From Streptomyces sp. NBC_01304 (lineage in GTDB: Bacteria; Actinomycetota; Actinomycetes; Streptomycetales; Streptomycetaceae), in contig NZ_CP109055.1 in NCBI RefSeq assembly GCF_035975855.1, positions 8,990,001-9,054,000 of the forward strand: a DNA stretch of 64,000 nucleotides, given 5' to 3'. The notes beneath the pieces are model-generated. The model saw only the letters and a list, made by a program, of their open reading frames with translations. It was not told the origin of the DNA and did no database searches. Positions 17,580-29,871 of the stretch are shown in pieces (within the stretch, counting starts at the first letter, position 1; each line of letters starts with the position of its first letter). A program made the translations under genes and the position numbers.

Positions 17580-19085
17580 GTGACTGCACCTGCCCCGGCC
17601 AAAACCGGCCCCTCTCCGGCCCCGGGCCCGGCCGCCGACGAAGGCCTGGCCCGGCGCCTGCGCGCGCTCGCCTGCACGGCGCCGCTGCACGACCTCGACG
17701 TGCGCAAGGCCAACCTCGCGGGCGAGTACTCGGTGTACGCGATGGCGGAGGTCGCGCTCTCCGCCATCGACCTCGTCACGCTGAACATGGATTTCGACAC
17801 GGGCGCCGACCACGAACAGATAGTGACGAGGCTCATCCCGCGCATCGCGGCCCAGGCGCCGCAGCGGCCCGTCGCCGAGCACGAGCGGGTGGCGCGCTGG
17901 GTCCTGGAGAACCTGATCAACGTCGGCAGCGTGGACCGCGGCTTCCGCGCGGTGTACGGCACGTTCTCGCCGGACGGGGCCTACGTGCGCCGTGACTACG
18001 ACTTCAAGCTGATCGAAGAGGTGCCCGGCTACGGGGGCGGTGTCTATCTGCGTACGACGGATGAGGCCGTCAACGTGCTCGTCGGCGCCCTCGACACCGA
18101 CGTCACCAGCGCGCAGATCGCGGCCGAGGTCAAGCTCGAGGTGCTGATCAGCCGCGGCCGGCTCGCCGACGCCCAGCTCGCCGCCGAGCAGGCCCGGTAC
18201 CGGACCGTGCAGTACTCGGAGACGCTGCGCCGGGCCCTGGACGCCACGCGGCGCAACGTTCGCGCGGTGGACTGGCTGGAAGCCGTGCCGGACATGATCG
18301 CCGAGGCGCTGGACCATGTCGCCGACCGGTACCGGCACGAGAACGCGATCCTGACCAACATTCGCAAGGCGCGGGACGAGGCCGAGGACCCCGAGCACAA
18401 GCGGCGCGCGGCAGAGCTCGTCGACATCGTGAAGGACTGCATCCGACGCCATACGCAGCTGCAGTCCCGACTCCTCGAAGCGGGGCCGCTGTTCCGTGCC
18501 GAGCAGGACCGGCAGGCCTTCGCCGCGCCCTCCGCGCGCGCCGGGCTCGATCTGTACGGGCAGCTCGTCGCGCCCGTGCTTCCGCTGCCCGTGGAGCAGG
18601 GGATCCGGGTCACCGACGCGTTCTTCGCGCGCGGGACGGGGCTTCGGACGCCCGCGTCCGTGCGGGTCGGGGATCTGGTCGACATGCTGCTCACGCCGCC
18701 CATGGAGCGCGAGCACCTGGGGGTGGAGATGCCCGAGCCCGATCTGATCGCCACGCCTGACGACAGTCGGTTCAGTGAGGAGCAGCTTGCCTCCGCGATG
18801 GAGCTGCTCGATCTGGAGCATGACGCTCCGCGGCGGTTGTCGGGGCTGTTGGCCGAGGCTCGGCGCCTCGATCCCGAACTTCCTTATCTGGTGGCGCTGT
18901 TGGCAGTGCATGCGGCCAGTCCGCCCGTTGGCACTGCGTACCGGCAAGGGGAGTCGAAGCTCTTGTTCGCCGTGGATGACGGGGTTGAGCTGGATGATCC
19001 GGAGTTCGGCGGGGCCGACTTGATCGTGGGGACGGCTTTGCTGGATGCCATAGGGATGGCTGCGGATCGGTCGGAGGCGGCGTGA
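17580..19085 (+). CDS. kleisin-like subunit of an SMC complex (MukF/JetA-like)
   Basis: Protein of about 501 residues, first of three genes ending in a giant SMC ATPase. The N-terminal third looks like winged-helix plus helical bundle (YSVYAMAEVALSAIDLVTLN, then VLENLINVGSVDRGFR). A central helical stretch, rich in charged residues, runs through LRRALDATRRNVRAVDW and HENAILTNIRKARDEAEDPE. The C-terminal third returns to compact alpha/beta. This size, order and position match MukF/MksF/JetA kleisins, but the call is by architecture and context, not by a unique motif. I prefer GTG 17580, which has TAATCT eight bases upstream and may be leaderless; a TTG at 17550 is also in frame. Confidence 0.55.
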   Translation: MTAPAPAKTGPSPAPGPAADEGLARRLRALACTAPLHDLDVRKANLAGEYSVYAMAEVALSAIDLVTLNMDFDTGADHEQIVTRLIPRIAAQAPQRPVAEHERVARWVLENLINVGSVDRGFRAVYGTFSPDGAYVRRDYDFKLIEEVPGYGGGVYLRTTDEAVNVLVGALDTDVTSAQIAAEVKLEVLISRGRLADAQLAAEQARYRTVQYSETLRRALDATRRNVRAVDWLEAVPDMIAEALDHVADRYRHENAILTNIRKARDEAEDPEHKRRAAELVDIVKDCIRRHTQLQSRLLEAGPLFRAEQDRQAFAAPSARAGLDLYGQLVAPVLPLPVEQGIRVTDAFFARGTGLRTPASVRVGDLVDMLLTPPMEREHLGVEMPEPDLIATPDDSRFSEEQLASAMELLDLEHDAPRRLSGLLAEARRLDPELPYLVALLAVHAASPPVGTAYRQGESKLLFAVDDGVELDDPEFGGADLIVGTALLDAIGMAADRSEAA

Positions 19086-19094
19086 GAATTCTTC

Positions 19095-19174
19095 TTCCCC
19101 ACCCCGCCCCTTCCCGAAAGTCTGCGACGCCGCCCGCCCTTCGGGCGGGTCCTCAAACGCCGGACGGGCTGGAT
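19095..19174. repeat. streptomycete intergenic palindromic repeat
   Basis: The 133-bp gap between the first two SMC-operon genes holds CCCGCCC-TTC-GGGCGGG (19133-19149) followed by CTCAAACGCCGGACGGGCTG. From memory this is a very common type of Streptomyces intergenic element. The hairpin could attenuate transcription inside the operon. It shows that this gap is a mobile-repeat insertion site rather than a promoter by default. Confidence 0.6.
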
Positions 19175-19218
19175 ATCGGCCCGAACATGAAGATGAACGT
19201 GATCAAGGAGCAGCGCCC

Positions 19219-20121
19219 GTGAGTGACCACCACGCAGACGGCACCGCGTGGAGTGAGCCCGAAGCCCGCTCCGCACCCGCGGCCATCACCCCCGCCGACG
19301 CCGCCGACGCCGCGCGGCTCGTCGCCTTCGGGCTGCAGCCGAAACTGCAGCCCGCGCGGGACGTCGAGTACGCCGATCTGCTCAGGCGGTATCGCGAGGA
19401 TCCGCCGTTCGCGCGGCTCGCGGATGCCGTGGCGACCGGGCTCGGGCTGGTCGTGCTTGAGGTCTCGCCCCGTGCGGGCATGGCGGTGACCGCCGCCGAG
19501 GACTCGGTGTTCGCCGTCCGCATGGGCGACTACGCGCGGCGGGCCGCCTCCGACTCCGCCGACCGGTTTCTGCACGGCCTCGCCCATCTCGCGGTCGCGG
19601 CCATGGCGTTCCCGCGGCCCGAGGACCTCGCCGACGACGGGTACATCGGGCGGGTCACCGTCAACGGCGTCGATGCCTTTGTGCGCCAGGCCTGTCACCG
19701 GCTGGAGGAGCGCGCCGACGAGCAGGGCGAGAACACCGACCCGGCCAGCGATGCCCCCGGCCTCGAAGCGGGCTGGCGGATCTGGGCGCGGCGCAGCTCC
19801 ACCGGCGCCACCAAGGACGCCCGCCGCCTCGCCGGGTCGACCACCGGCATCGTCGCCAAGGCCGTCGCCTTCCTCACCGACTCCGGTTTCCTGCAGCGCA
19901 CGGGGGACGACGCCGGGGGGACGTACCGCACCACCGCGCGCTACCAGCTGCAGGTCCGCGACATGGCGGGCAGCGCCGCCATGGCCGAACTGCTCGAACT
20001 CGGCATCGTGCCGGTGAGCGACGGCAGCGCCAGCCTGGTGCCCGCCACGGACGGGGAGGATCTGGAACTCGTCGCGGGCGCCGGACTTCCCTTCCACGCC
20101 GACGCCGCCGACCGGGCCTGA
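19219..20121 (+). CDS. KITE/winged-helix subunit of an SMC complex (MukE/JetB-like)
   Basis: Protein of 300 residues, second in the SMC operon. Visible: a short helical N-terminus, EYADLLRRYREDPPFARLAD, then a long-helix region DRFLHGLAHLAVAAMAFPRP. A likely winged-helix unit follows, with AVAFLTDSGFLQRTGDD as recognition helix and wing and TYRTTARYQLQVRDMAGSA as the next strand and helix. MukE/MksE/JetB proteins have this size, tandem winged helices and gene position. GTG 19219 follows AAGGAG at eight bases. The assignment rests on architecture and neighbours. No enzymatic motif is present. Confidence 0.55.
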   Translation: MSDHHADGTAWSEPEARSAPAAITPADAADAARLVAFGLQPKLQPARDVEYADLLRRYREDPPFARLADAVATGLGLVVLEVSPRAGMAVTAAEDSVFAVRMGDYARRAASDSADRFLHGLAHLAVAAMAFPRPEDLADDGYIGRVTVNGVDAFVRQACHRLEERADEQGENTDPASDAPGLEAGWRIWARRSSTGATKDARRLAGSTTGIVAKAVAFLTDSGFLQRTGDDAGGTYRTTARYQLQVRDMAGSAAMAELLELGIVPVSDGSASLVPATDGEDLELVAGAGLPFHADAADRA

Positions 20122-20182
20122 ACGCCCGCCGCCCCGCCCAGACTTCCTGCCGACTTCAGACACACGACGAGAGTCCGCCGCC

Positions 20183-23100
20183 ATGTACGAGCTGTCCCGG
20201 ATCCGCCTCTACTCCATCGGCCCCGCCGGTGCGCGCTACGCCGACACCGTGCTCGACCTGCGTGGAGTGGGCAGCGCCGTGCCCGAACCCGCGCCCACCC
20301 AGGCGGAGTTCTTCGCGGACGAGCCGACCGGCCCGCCGCGCCGCCCCGCCCCTGCGGGGGTCCTCTTCCTGGAGAACGGCGGCGGTAAGTCCGTCCTGCT
20401 CAAGCTGATCTTCTCCGTGATGCTGCCGGGCCACCGCAACACCCTCGGTGGCGCCAGCTCCGGTGTGCTGCGCAAGTTCCTGCTCGCGGACGACTGCGGG
20501 CATGTGGCCCTGGAGTGGCAGCACACCCTCACCGGCGAGTGCGTCGTCGTCGGCAAGGTCAGCGAGTGGCGCGGGCGACAGGTCTCCAACGACCCGCGGA
20601 AGTTCGCCGAGGCCTGGTACTCCTTCCAGCCCGGCCCGGGGCTGAGCCTGGACAACCTGCCGGTCGCCGAGTCCACGGCCGTACGTCCCGTCGCCGAGGG
20701 CGCCTCCGGGGCGCAGGGCCGGCGCCGCACCATGAAGGGCTTCCGGGACGCACTGACCGACGCGGTCAAGGCGTACCCGCACCTCGAAGTGCACTGGGAA
20801 GAGATCCACGACCGCTGGAACGAACACCTCGGCGACCTGGGCCTCGACCCCGAACTCTTCCGTTACCAGCGCGAGATGAACGCCGACGAAGGCGAGGCCG
20901 CCGGCCTCTTCGCCGTCAAGAAGGACTCCGACTTCACCGATCTGCTCCTTCGCGCGGTCACCGATACCAGGGACACCGACGGGCTCGCCGACCTGGTGGG
21001 CGGCTTCGGGAACAAGCTGGGCCGACGCGCCGAGCTGATCGCCGAACGCGACTTCACCGCAGGCTCGGTCGACCTGCTCACCCGCATCGTCGAGGGCACC
21101 GAGACCAGGGCACGCGCGCGTGACGTGCACGCGGCCGCCGAGCGGCGCACCCGGGGCCTGGCCCGTCGCCTGTCCGCCCGCGCCGTCCAGGAGCGCGGCC
21201 GCGCCGCCGATCTCGCCCAGCAGGTCACCGCCGCCGCGCACACCGTCACCGAGGCCGAGCAGTCCCGCGGCCGCAGCGCCCTGATCGCCGCCGAACTCGC
21301 CTACCGCAACGCCTCGTTGGCGCTGTCCGCCGCCGAGAAGGCCGCCGCCGCCCAGAAGCGCGAGCTCGCCGACGCCCGCACCCTGCACTCCGCCTGGCAG
21401 GCCGCCGAGGCCGTGCTCAGGCACCGTGCCGCCGCCGACCGCTCCGCGCGCGTGGCCGTCGCCATCCGCGAGGCCGAGCGGGACGCGGCCCCCGCGCTCG
21501 CCGCCCGCGCCGAGGCCGCCGCCGACCTGGTACGCGCCCTGCACACGGCCGCCGAGGACGGCGAGCGGCTCGCCAACGAGGAGGAGGAGCGCTCCGCCGC
21601 CCTCCAGGAGGTCGGCGAGGCCGCGCACCACGACGCCACCATCGCCGCCACCGACGCCCAGCGCGCCCGCAGCGAGGTCGGCCACCTCAAGCAGCGTCTG
21701 GCCGAGGTCGAGCAGGAGACCACCGAGGCCGTCCGCGCGGGCTGGCTCGACGACACCGCACCCGACGCCGACCCGGCCCGCGCCGCCCTTGCCGCCAGCG
21801 ACGCCGAGAAGACCGCGGTCGCCGCCTGGGACACGGCCCGTGACGCCTCGCGCGCGACGGCCGACCGCGCCAGGGAAGCCGCCGCGACCCAGGCCCGCGC
21901 CGAACTCACCGCGGCCCGCGCGGCCGACGCCGCGGATGCCGCGGATGCCGCCTACACGGCGGAGAACCGCACCGCCGAGGCCCTTGCCGCCGAACAGCGT
22001 CTCGCGGATCTGCTCAGCCTGCCGGGCACGGCGGACAGGGCGGGCGACGGGGGAGCCGGGGCCGTGCCCCAGCCGCGTACCGTCCGCACGGAATCCGCCC
22101 GCTCGGAATCCGACGGCCCCGTGACCCCGCCGCTGCGACCCGCCTCCGAAACCCCCCTCACCGGCGAGGAGTTGGACCGCTTCGCGGACGAGCTGCGGGA
22201 GGTTCTGGAGCAGGGCGTCAACACCGCCGAGCGCCAGCTGTTCGACCTGCGCACGGCGGCAGCGGACGACTCCCGCATCCTCGGCGCCCTCGGCGACGGC
22301 GGACTGCTCCCGCCCGGCCCGGACGTCCTGGCCACCGTCGAATACCTCGGCGAGCACGGCATCCCCGCCCTGCCCGGCTGGCGCTACCTCGCCCAGGCCG
22401 TCGACCCCGCCGACCACGCGCGTGTGCTCGCCGCCCGGCCCGAGCTCGTCGACGGCGTCGTCATCACCGACCCCGCCACGCACGCCCGCGCCCGCGAGGT
22501 GCTGACCGGCGCCGCCCTGCTGCCCCGCTCGACCGTGGCCGTCGGCACGGCCGCCGCACTCATCGCCCCGGCCCCGGCCGCCGAAGCGGGCGGCGACACG
22601 GACGTGTTCCTGGTCCCGCCGAACCCGGCCATGCACGACGAGCACGCCGCCGACGAGGAGCGCCAAGCCCTGCGCACCCGCGCCACCCGGCGCGACGAGG
22701 AGATCCGGGCCCTCGCCGCCCGCCTCGCGAAGGACCGCGAGCTCGCCGCCCGCCTCAGCTCCTGGCGCACCGGCTGCCCCGCCGGGCGCCTCGCCGAACT
22801 CGCCCGAGCCGCCGGTGCGGCCCGCGAGTTCGCCGAGGAGGCCGAGGCCGAGCTCACCGAGGCCCGCACCGCCCGCGCGGAGGCCGACGAGGCAGCCGCC
22901 GACGCCGCCCGCGTGCGCGACGAGCGCCAGGACGCCGCCCAGCGCGCCCGCCGCGTCGCCGACGCCCTGGCCGGCCTCGCCTTCCGGCTCAGGGAACGGG
23001 CCGGCTGGCAGGTCAAACTGCGCGAACTCGCCGACGACGCGGTCGAGTCGGAGGCCAGGGCGACCGCCTGCCTGGACCGGGCCCGCGCCGCCGACGAGGA

Positions 23101-24940
23101 CCGCCGCGCCGCCCAGCGTGCCGCGGACGACGCCCGGCGTACGTCGCGCGCCCTGCGCGCCGAACGCGCGGAGGTCGCCGGCGCCCCCGACGACGTACCG
23201 GAAGAGGCCCCGGACTCCCCGGAGGCCGACGCTCCGAAGAAGACCCCGCTGCCCGCCCTGCGCGAGGCCTACCGCGCCGCGTCCCAGCTCTACGAGAAGG
23301 TCGGCGTCGGCGCCGACCTGCGGGCCGAGCAGGCCCGGGCCGAGAGCGACGACAGCGCCGCGCTCACCGAACTGGACCGGCTCAGCAACAAGGTGCGCAC
23401 GCGCGCCGCCCAGCTCCTGGAAGGGCCGGACGGCGCCGACGGCCCGTCCCGGCAGGCCGCCGCGGCCCGCGCCGAGTCCCTGGTGCAGATGCTGGAGACC
23501 CGGGCGTCCACCGCCAGCGAGCAGCTCGGCCGACTGCGTGGCGAGGCCGAGCGGCACGCCCCCGAGGACGGCGAGGCGCACACCGAGCTCCCCGAGGAGC
23601 TCGTGCCCACGGACGCCGAGCACGCCCAGACGCTCCTGCGCACCGCCACCACCGAGCTCAACTCCCGTACGGAGGCGCTCGGTGTGGCCCGCGAGGCGCA
23701 CGCCGAACTCCTGCACGCCCACCGCACCGCAGACGACGGCGCGGGCGGCTTCGACGAGACCGCGGCCCTCCTGCGCGACCTGCTCAGGGACCACCACTCC
23801 GGCGACGAGGCAGCGGCGACCGAGGAGCCCGAGCCCTACCCCGGCTCCCTGGAGGAGGCCCGGCAGTCCGCCGCCGAGACCCGCCGCTCCCTGCGGGGCT
23901 GCGCCGCCGAGCTCAGCACGGCCGAGGCGGCGGTGCGCGAGGCCAGTGACGTCCTCGTACGGCATGCCAACTCCACGCGCTACGAGCAGGTGCGCACCCC
24001 GGCCCGCCAGCAGATCCGCGAACTGCCCGCGTCCGCGCTGCCCGAGCACGCCAAGAAGTGGGCGGAGGCCTTCGCGCCCCGACTGCGCGTGCTCACCGAC
24101 GAGTTGGAGCAGCTGGAGCGCAACCGGGACAGCATCGTCGACCGGCTGCGCGGCCTGGTCGAATCGGCGCTCGCCACGCTCAGGTCGGCGCAGCGGCTCT
24201 CCCGTCTTCCGGAGGGGCTCGGCGAGTGGTCGGGCCAGGAGTTCCTGCGGATCCGCTTCGAGGAGCCCGACCAGGCGACGCTCGCCGAGCGGCTCGGCGT
24301 GGTCGTGGACGAGGCCACCAAGGCGGCCCTGAAGAAGAATTCCGACATGAAGCGGGACGGAATGTCCTTGCTGTTGCGGGGAGTCCAGGCCGCCCTCGAA
24401 CCCAAGGGCATCGCCGTCGAGATCCTGAAGCCGGACGCCGTGCTGCGCGCCGAGCGGGTCCCGGTCGGGCAGATGGGCGACGTCTTCTCCGGCGGCCAGC
24501 TGCTCACCGCTGCCATCGCCCTGTACTGCACGATGGCGGCGCTGCGGTCCAACGACCGGGGCCGCGACAAGCACCGGCACGCGGGCACGCTGTTCCTCGA
24601 CAACCCGATCGGGCGCGCCAACGCCACGTATCTGCTGGAACTCCAGCGGGCCGTCGCCGACGCCCTCGGCGTCCAACTCCTCTACACGACGGGGCTGTTC
24701 GACACCACGGCGCTCGCCGAGTTCCCGCTGGTCATCCGGCTCAGGAACGACGCGGACCTCAGGGCGGGCCTGAAGTACATCAGCGTCGAGGAGCACCTGC
24801 GCCCCGGACTGCCGCAGGAGCACCCGGACGGCGAGACGGTGCACGGCGAGATCACGGCGACCCGCATGTTCAAGCGGCCCGCCGCGACCTCCGTCCCCGG
24901 ACCCGCCTCCGACCCCGCCCCCTCGCCGGCTACGACGTGA
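20183..24940 (+). CDS. giant SMC-like coiled-coil ATPase (MukB/MksB/JetC-like)
   Basis: Protein of 1585 residues with split ABC-type ATPase heads. Walker A, LENGGGKSVLLK, lies near residue 63-75 (Lys about 69). Two long Ala/Glu/Arg-rich coiled coils (roughly 250-690 and 800-1330) flank a compact hinge-like domain (about 690-795) containing ILGALGDGGLLPPGPDVLA and VDGVVITDP. The C-terminal head has the signature VFSGGQLLTAAIALYCTMAA (about 1433-1452) and Walker B, TLFLDNPIGRANATY (about 1470). The Walker B Asp is followed by Asn, not the usual catalytic Glu. It is the third gene after kleisin- and KITE-like proteins. No JetD-type nuclease follows. Its stop overlaps the convergent Rieske gene by 11 bp. 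Likely a DNA-loop-extruding condensin relative acting in chromosome organisation or plasmid defence (inference). Confidence 0.75.
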   Translation: MYELSRIRLYSIGPAGARYADTVLDLRGVGSAVPEPAPTQAEFFADEPTGPPRRPAPAGVLFLENGGGKSVLLKLIFSVMLPGHRNTLGGASSGVLRKFLLADDCGHVALEWQHTLTGECVVVGKVSEWRGRQVSNDPRKFAEAWYSFQPGPGLSLDNLPVAESTAVRPVAEGASGAQGRRRTMKGFRDALTDAVKAYPHLEVHWEEIHDRWNEHLGDLGLDPELFRYQREMNADEGEAAGLFAVKKDSDFTDLLLRAVTDTRDTDGLADLVGGFGNKLGRRAELIAERDFTAGSVDLLTRIVEGTETRARARDVHAAAERRTRGLARRLSARAVQERGRAADLAQQVTAAAHTVTEAEQSRGRSALIAAELAYRNASLALSAAEKAAAAQKRELADARTLHSAWQAAEAVLRHRAAADRSARVAVAIREAERDAAPALAARAEAAADLVRALHTAAEDGERLANEEEERSAALQEVGEAAHHDATIAATDAQRARSEVGHLKQRLAEVEQETTEAVRAGWLDDTAPDADPARAALAASDAEKTAVAAWDTARDASRATADRAREAAATQARAELTAARAADAADAADAAYTAENRTAEALAAEQRLADLLSLPGTADRAGDGGAGAVPQPRTVRTESARSESDGPVTPPLRPASETPLTGEELDRFADELREVLEQGVNTAERQLFDLRTAAADDSRILGALGDGGLLPPGPDVLATVEYLGEHGIPALPGWRYLAQAVDPADHARVLAARPELVDGVVITDPATHARAREVLTGAALLPRSTVAVGTAAALIAPAPAAEAGGDTDVFLVPPNPAMHDEHAADEERQALRTRATRRDEEIRALAARLAKDRELAARLSSWRTGCPAGRLAELARAAGAAREFAEEAEAELTEARTARAEADEAAADAARVRDERQDAAQRARRVADALAGLAFRLRERAGWQVKLRELADDAVESEARATACLDRARAADEDRRAAQRAADDARRTSRALRAERAEVAGAPDDVPEEAPDSPEADAPKKTPLPALREAYRAASQLYEKVGVGADLRAEQARAESDDSAALTELDRLSNKVRTRAAQLLEGPDGADGPSRQAAAARAESLVQMLETRASTASEQLGRLRGEAERHAPEDGEAHTELPEELVPTDAEHAQTLLRTATTELNSRTEALGVAREAHAELLHAHRTADDGAGGFDETAALLRDLLRDHHSGDEAAATEEPEPYPGSLEEARQSAAETRRSLRGCAAELSTAEAAVREASDVLVRHANSTRYEQVRTPARQQIRELPASALPEHAKKWAEAFAPRLRVLTDELEQLERNRDSIVDRLRGLVESALATLRSAQRLSRLPEGLGEWSGQEFLRIRFEEPDQATLAERLGVVVDEATKAALKKNSDMKRDGMSLLLRGVQAALEPKGIAVEILKPDAVLRAERVPVGQMGDVFSGGQLLTAAIALYCTMAALRSNDRGRDKHRHAGTLFLDNPIGRANATYLLELQRAVADALGVQLLYTTGLFDTTALAEFPLVIRLRNDADLRAGLKYISVEEHLRPGLPQEHPDGETVHGEITATRMFKRPAATSVPGPASDPAPSPATT

Positions 24941-26141
24941 GCGAGAGCCGTTCGGTCACCCATCGGTGGAATCCGCCGATGTGGTGCTCGGACGGCACGA
25001 GCACCCCGCCCTGCCGGTAGGCCCTGGAGCTCATCGCGGGCTGGGTGCGCTCGCAGGCCTCGAAGTCCTGCACGTTCACCCGGTGGAAGAGCTCTACGGA
25101 CCGCGACAGGTCGACCCCGGAGGCCAGAACTTCGGGGGCGTACAGCCAGTCGCACTCGACGACCGTGCGGTCCTCGGACAGCGGGAACATCCGGTGCAGG
25201 ATCACATGGTCCGGCACCAGGTTCACGAACACCGTCGGCTTCACGGTGATCGCGTAGTAGCGGCGGTCCTGCTCGTCGAGGAGGCCGTCGAGGCGCCCGA
25301 ACCCGGCACTGCCGTCGACGGTGAAGCCCTTGACCCCCTCGCCGAACGCCGCGCCGTGGCCCACGAAGTACTGCGCGGCAAAGCCGTCCGCGAACTCCGG
25401 GAGCACATCGGTGAGTTCGGGATGGATGGTCGCGCAGTGATAGCACTCCATGAAGTTCTCGACGATCAGCTTCCAGTTGGCCTTCACGTCGTACGTGATG
25501 CGCTTGCCGAGCGCCAGATCCGTCGTGCGATAGCGGTCGAGGGACGCGACATCGCCCAGCCGCTCCACGGCCGCGCCGATCACCGTGTCCTCGAACGACG
25601 GCGGTTCGTCGGCCAGACAGAGCCAGGCATAGCCCAGCCATTCGCGCAGCTGGACCGGGCGCAGCCCGTACGCGCGGCGGTCCACGTCCGCCATGCTCGT
25701 CAGGTTGGGCGCGGCGATCAGCTTGCCGTCCAGGTCGTACGTCCACGCGTGGTACGGGCACTGCAGACTGCGCCGCACCTCGCCCGCCGCCTCGACGCAC
25801 AGCCGGGCGCCGCGGTGCCGGCAGATGTTGAGGAAGGCCCGCAGTTCGCCGTGCCGGTTGCGGGTGACGACCACCGACTCACGGCCGATCTGCACGGTCC
25901 GGAACGCGCCCGGCTTGGCGAGGTCGTCGCAGCGTACGGCGCAGAACCAGAGCGATTCGAAGATCCGGTCCTGCTCCTGCCGGAAGATCCCCGGATCGGT
26001 GTAGAAGTGCCCCGGCAGTGTGGCGATCAGGCTCGGGTCGGGCGCCTGGGCGGGAGCCCCGGTGTGTCCGGCGGTCCCCGGAAGAGGGTCAGCCGTACCC
26101 GGAAGGGGTGCGGCCGTCCCCGGTATGTGCTGGGTCGTCAT
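24930..26141 (-). CDS. Rieske oxygenase alpha subunit, probable glycine betaine monooxygenase
   Basis: Ring-hydroxylating-type oxygenase of 403 residues. The Rieske 2Fe-2S site is CRHRGARLC...CPYHAW (C-x-H ... C-x2-H) around residues 110-135. The mononuclear iron site is NFMECYHCATIHPEL. Enzymes of this type remove N-methyl groups from quaternary amines (GbcA, stachydrine demethylase). The neighbouring dimethylglycine- and sarcosine-oxidase genes point to glycine betaine as substrate; carnitine or stachydrine remain possible. Electrons would come from the divergent ferredoxin and reductase. The first 35 residues contain three PGTA repeats, probably disordered. It is the last gene of the operon, 13 bp after the sarcosine oxidase-type gene. 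Confidence 0.87.
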   Translation of the reverse strand: MTTQHIPGTAAPLPGTADPLPGTAGHTGAPAQAPDPSLIATLPGHFYTDPGIFRQEQDRIFESLWFCAVRCDDLAKPGAFRTVQIGRESVVVTRNRHGELRAFLNICRHRGARLCVEAAGEVRRSLQCPYHAWTYDLDGKLIAAPNLTSMADVDRRAYGLRPVQLREWLGYAWLCLADEPPSFEDTVIGAAVERLGDVASLDRYRTTDLALGKRITYDVKANWKLIVENFMECYHCATIHPELTDVLPEFADGFAAQYFVGHGAAFGEGVKGFTVDGSAGFGRLDGLLDEQDRRYYAITVKPTVFVNLVPDHVILHRMFPLSEDRTVVECDWLYAPEVLASGVDLSRSVELFHRVNVQDFEACERTQPAMSSRAYRQGGVLVPSEHHIGGFHRWVTERLSLTS

Positions 26142-26154
26142 GAGCGACTGCCTC

Positions 26155-27309
26155 TCAGACGGGCGCGGCGCTCAGCCGGCTCGGGTCGAACAGCTCGATG
26201 GGGTGCGCGGTGGTGCCCTCGATCGCCAGATCGGCGAGGATCTCGCCGACCACCGGCACGAACTTGAAGCCGTGCCCGGAGAACCCGCAGGCCACGGTCA
26301 CCGACGAGGGATGCGCCGGATGGCGCGCGATCACGAAGTGCTCGTCGGGCGTGGTCGAGTACATACAGGTCGACGCGGTCAGGAAGGAGCCCGGCAGCGT
26401 GGGAAGGAGCCGCGCGGACTGGGCCGCCATGGCATCGACCTCGTGGTCGTACACGGTCCGGTCGATGGTCTCCGGGGTGCAGATGCTGCCCTTGCGGAAG
26501 AAGGCGACCTTGGCGCCGCCGTCCGGCCCGTCGATGGCCGGGAAGCCGTAGATCTGGACGCCCTCGGTGTCCTCCCAGATGTAGATGGGATGCCGCTCCG
26601 GCAGGTAGGGGTCGACGCCGCCCGCCGGCTGGAACCAGTACATGATCTGCCGCTCGATGCTGAACGGAACCCCGAGGTCGTCGAGCAGCTGCGGCGCCCA
26701 GGCTCCCGGGCAGATCACCAACTGCCCGGCGGTGTACGTGTCTTCGGCCGTGTGCACCCGCACTCCGTCCCGGTACGGCTCCCACCGGGTCACCGGTTCC
26801 TCGAAGTGCAGCTCGGCCCCGGCCTGGGTCGCGAGCTGCAGCTGCGCCGCGACCGTGCTCTCCGGACGTACGAGCCCGGCACGCCGCTCGAAGAGCGCCA
26901 CGTCCTCGTCGCCCGGGGTCAGGGTCGGAAAGCGCCGCCTGATCTCCCGCGCGTCCAGCATCTCGTGCGGCAGGTCCCACTGGGTGGCCGACTTCAGGGA
27001 GCCCGCGACCGTGCGGCTGTCGGGCCGCCCGAGCATCAGGCCCCCGCAGAGCGTGGCGACCTGTCGTCCGGTGTCCTCCTGCAGCCGCTCGTACAGCTCG
27101 AACGACCGAAGTAGCAGCGGCACATACGCGGGGTCCTCGAAGTACGACTGCCGTGTCACCCGCGATCCGCCGTGGCTGGACCCCCGGCTGTGCACCGGCC
27201 CGAACTTCTCCAGCCCGAGCACCCGCACGCCACGGGCCGCCAGCTGGTCCACGGCCGCGCTGCCCATGCCGCCGAGCCCGAGCACGATCACGTCATACGT
27301 CGCCGCCAT
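26155..27309 (-). CDS. monomeric sarcosine oxidase/N-methyl amino acid oxidase
   Basis: FAD enzyme of 384 residues of the MSOX/SolA family, which converts sarcosine to glycine, formaldehyde and H2O2. The dinucleotide fold is [40 protein letters not shown] is the conserved active-site stretch. [12 protein letters not shown] carries the cysteine that binds FAD covalently, and [15 protein letters not shown] is the C-terminal FAD motif. It is nine bp downstream of the dimethylglycine enzyme gene and 13 bp upstream of the Rieske gene, clearly one operon. In the proposed pathway it performs the last demethylation. Confidence 0.9.
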   Translation of the reverse strand: MAATYDVIVLGLGGMGSAAVDQLAARGVRVLGLEKFGPVHSRGSSHGGSRVTRQSYFEDPAYVPLLLRSFELYERLQEDTGRQVATLCGGLMLGRPDSRTVAGSLKSATQWDLPHEMLDAREIRRRFPTLTPGDEDVALFERRAGLVRPESTVAAQLQLATQAGAELHFEEPVTRWEPYRDGVRVHTAEDTYTAGQLVICPGAWAPQLLDDLGVPFSIERQIMYWFQPAGGVDPYLPERHPIYIWEDTEGVQIYGFPAIDGPDGGAKVAFFRKGSICTPETIDRTVYDHEVDAMAAQSARLLPTLPGSFLTASTCMYSTTPDEHFVIARHPAHPSSVTVACGFSGHGFKFVPVVGEILADLAIEGTTAHPIELFDPSRLSAAPV

Positions 27310-27318
27310 GAGGCCTCC

Positions 27319-29845
<2,527 letters not shown>

Positions 29846-29871
<26 letters not shown>

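Noticed and set aside
20156..24844. A 1562-codon open frame opposite the SMC gene
   Set aside because: It is the mirror of a GC3-biased gene: glycine/alanine-rich, without motifs, start site or ribosome site. The plus-strand frame has Walker A, signature and Walker B.
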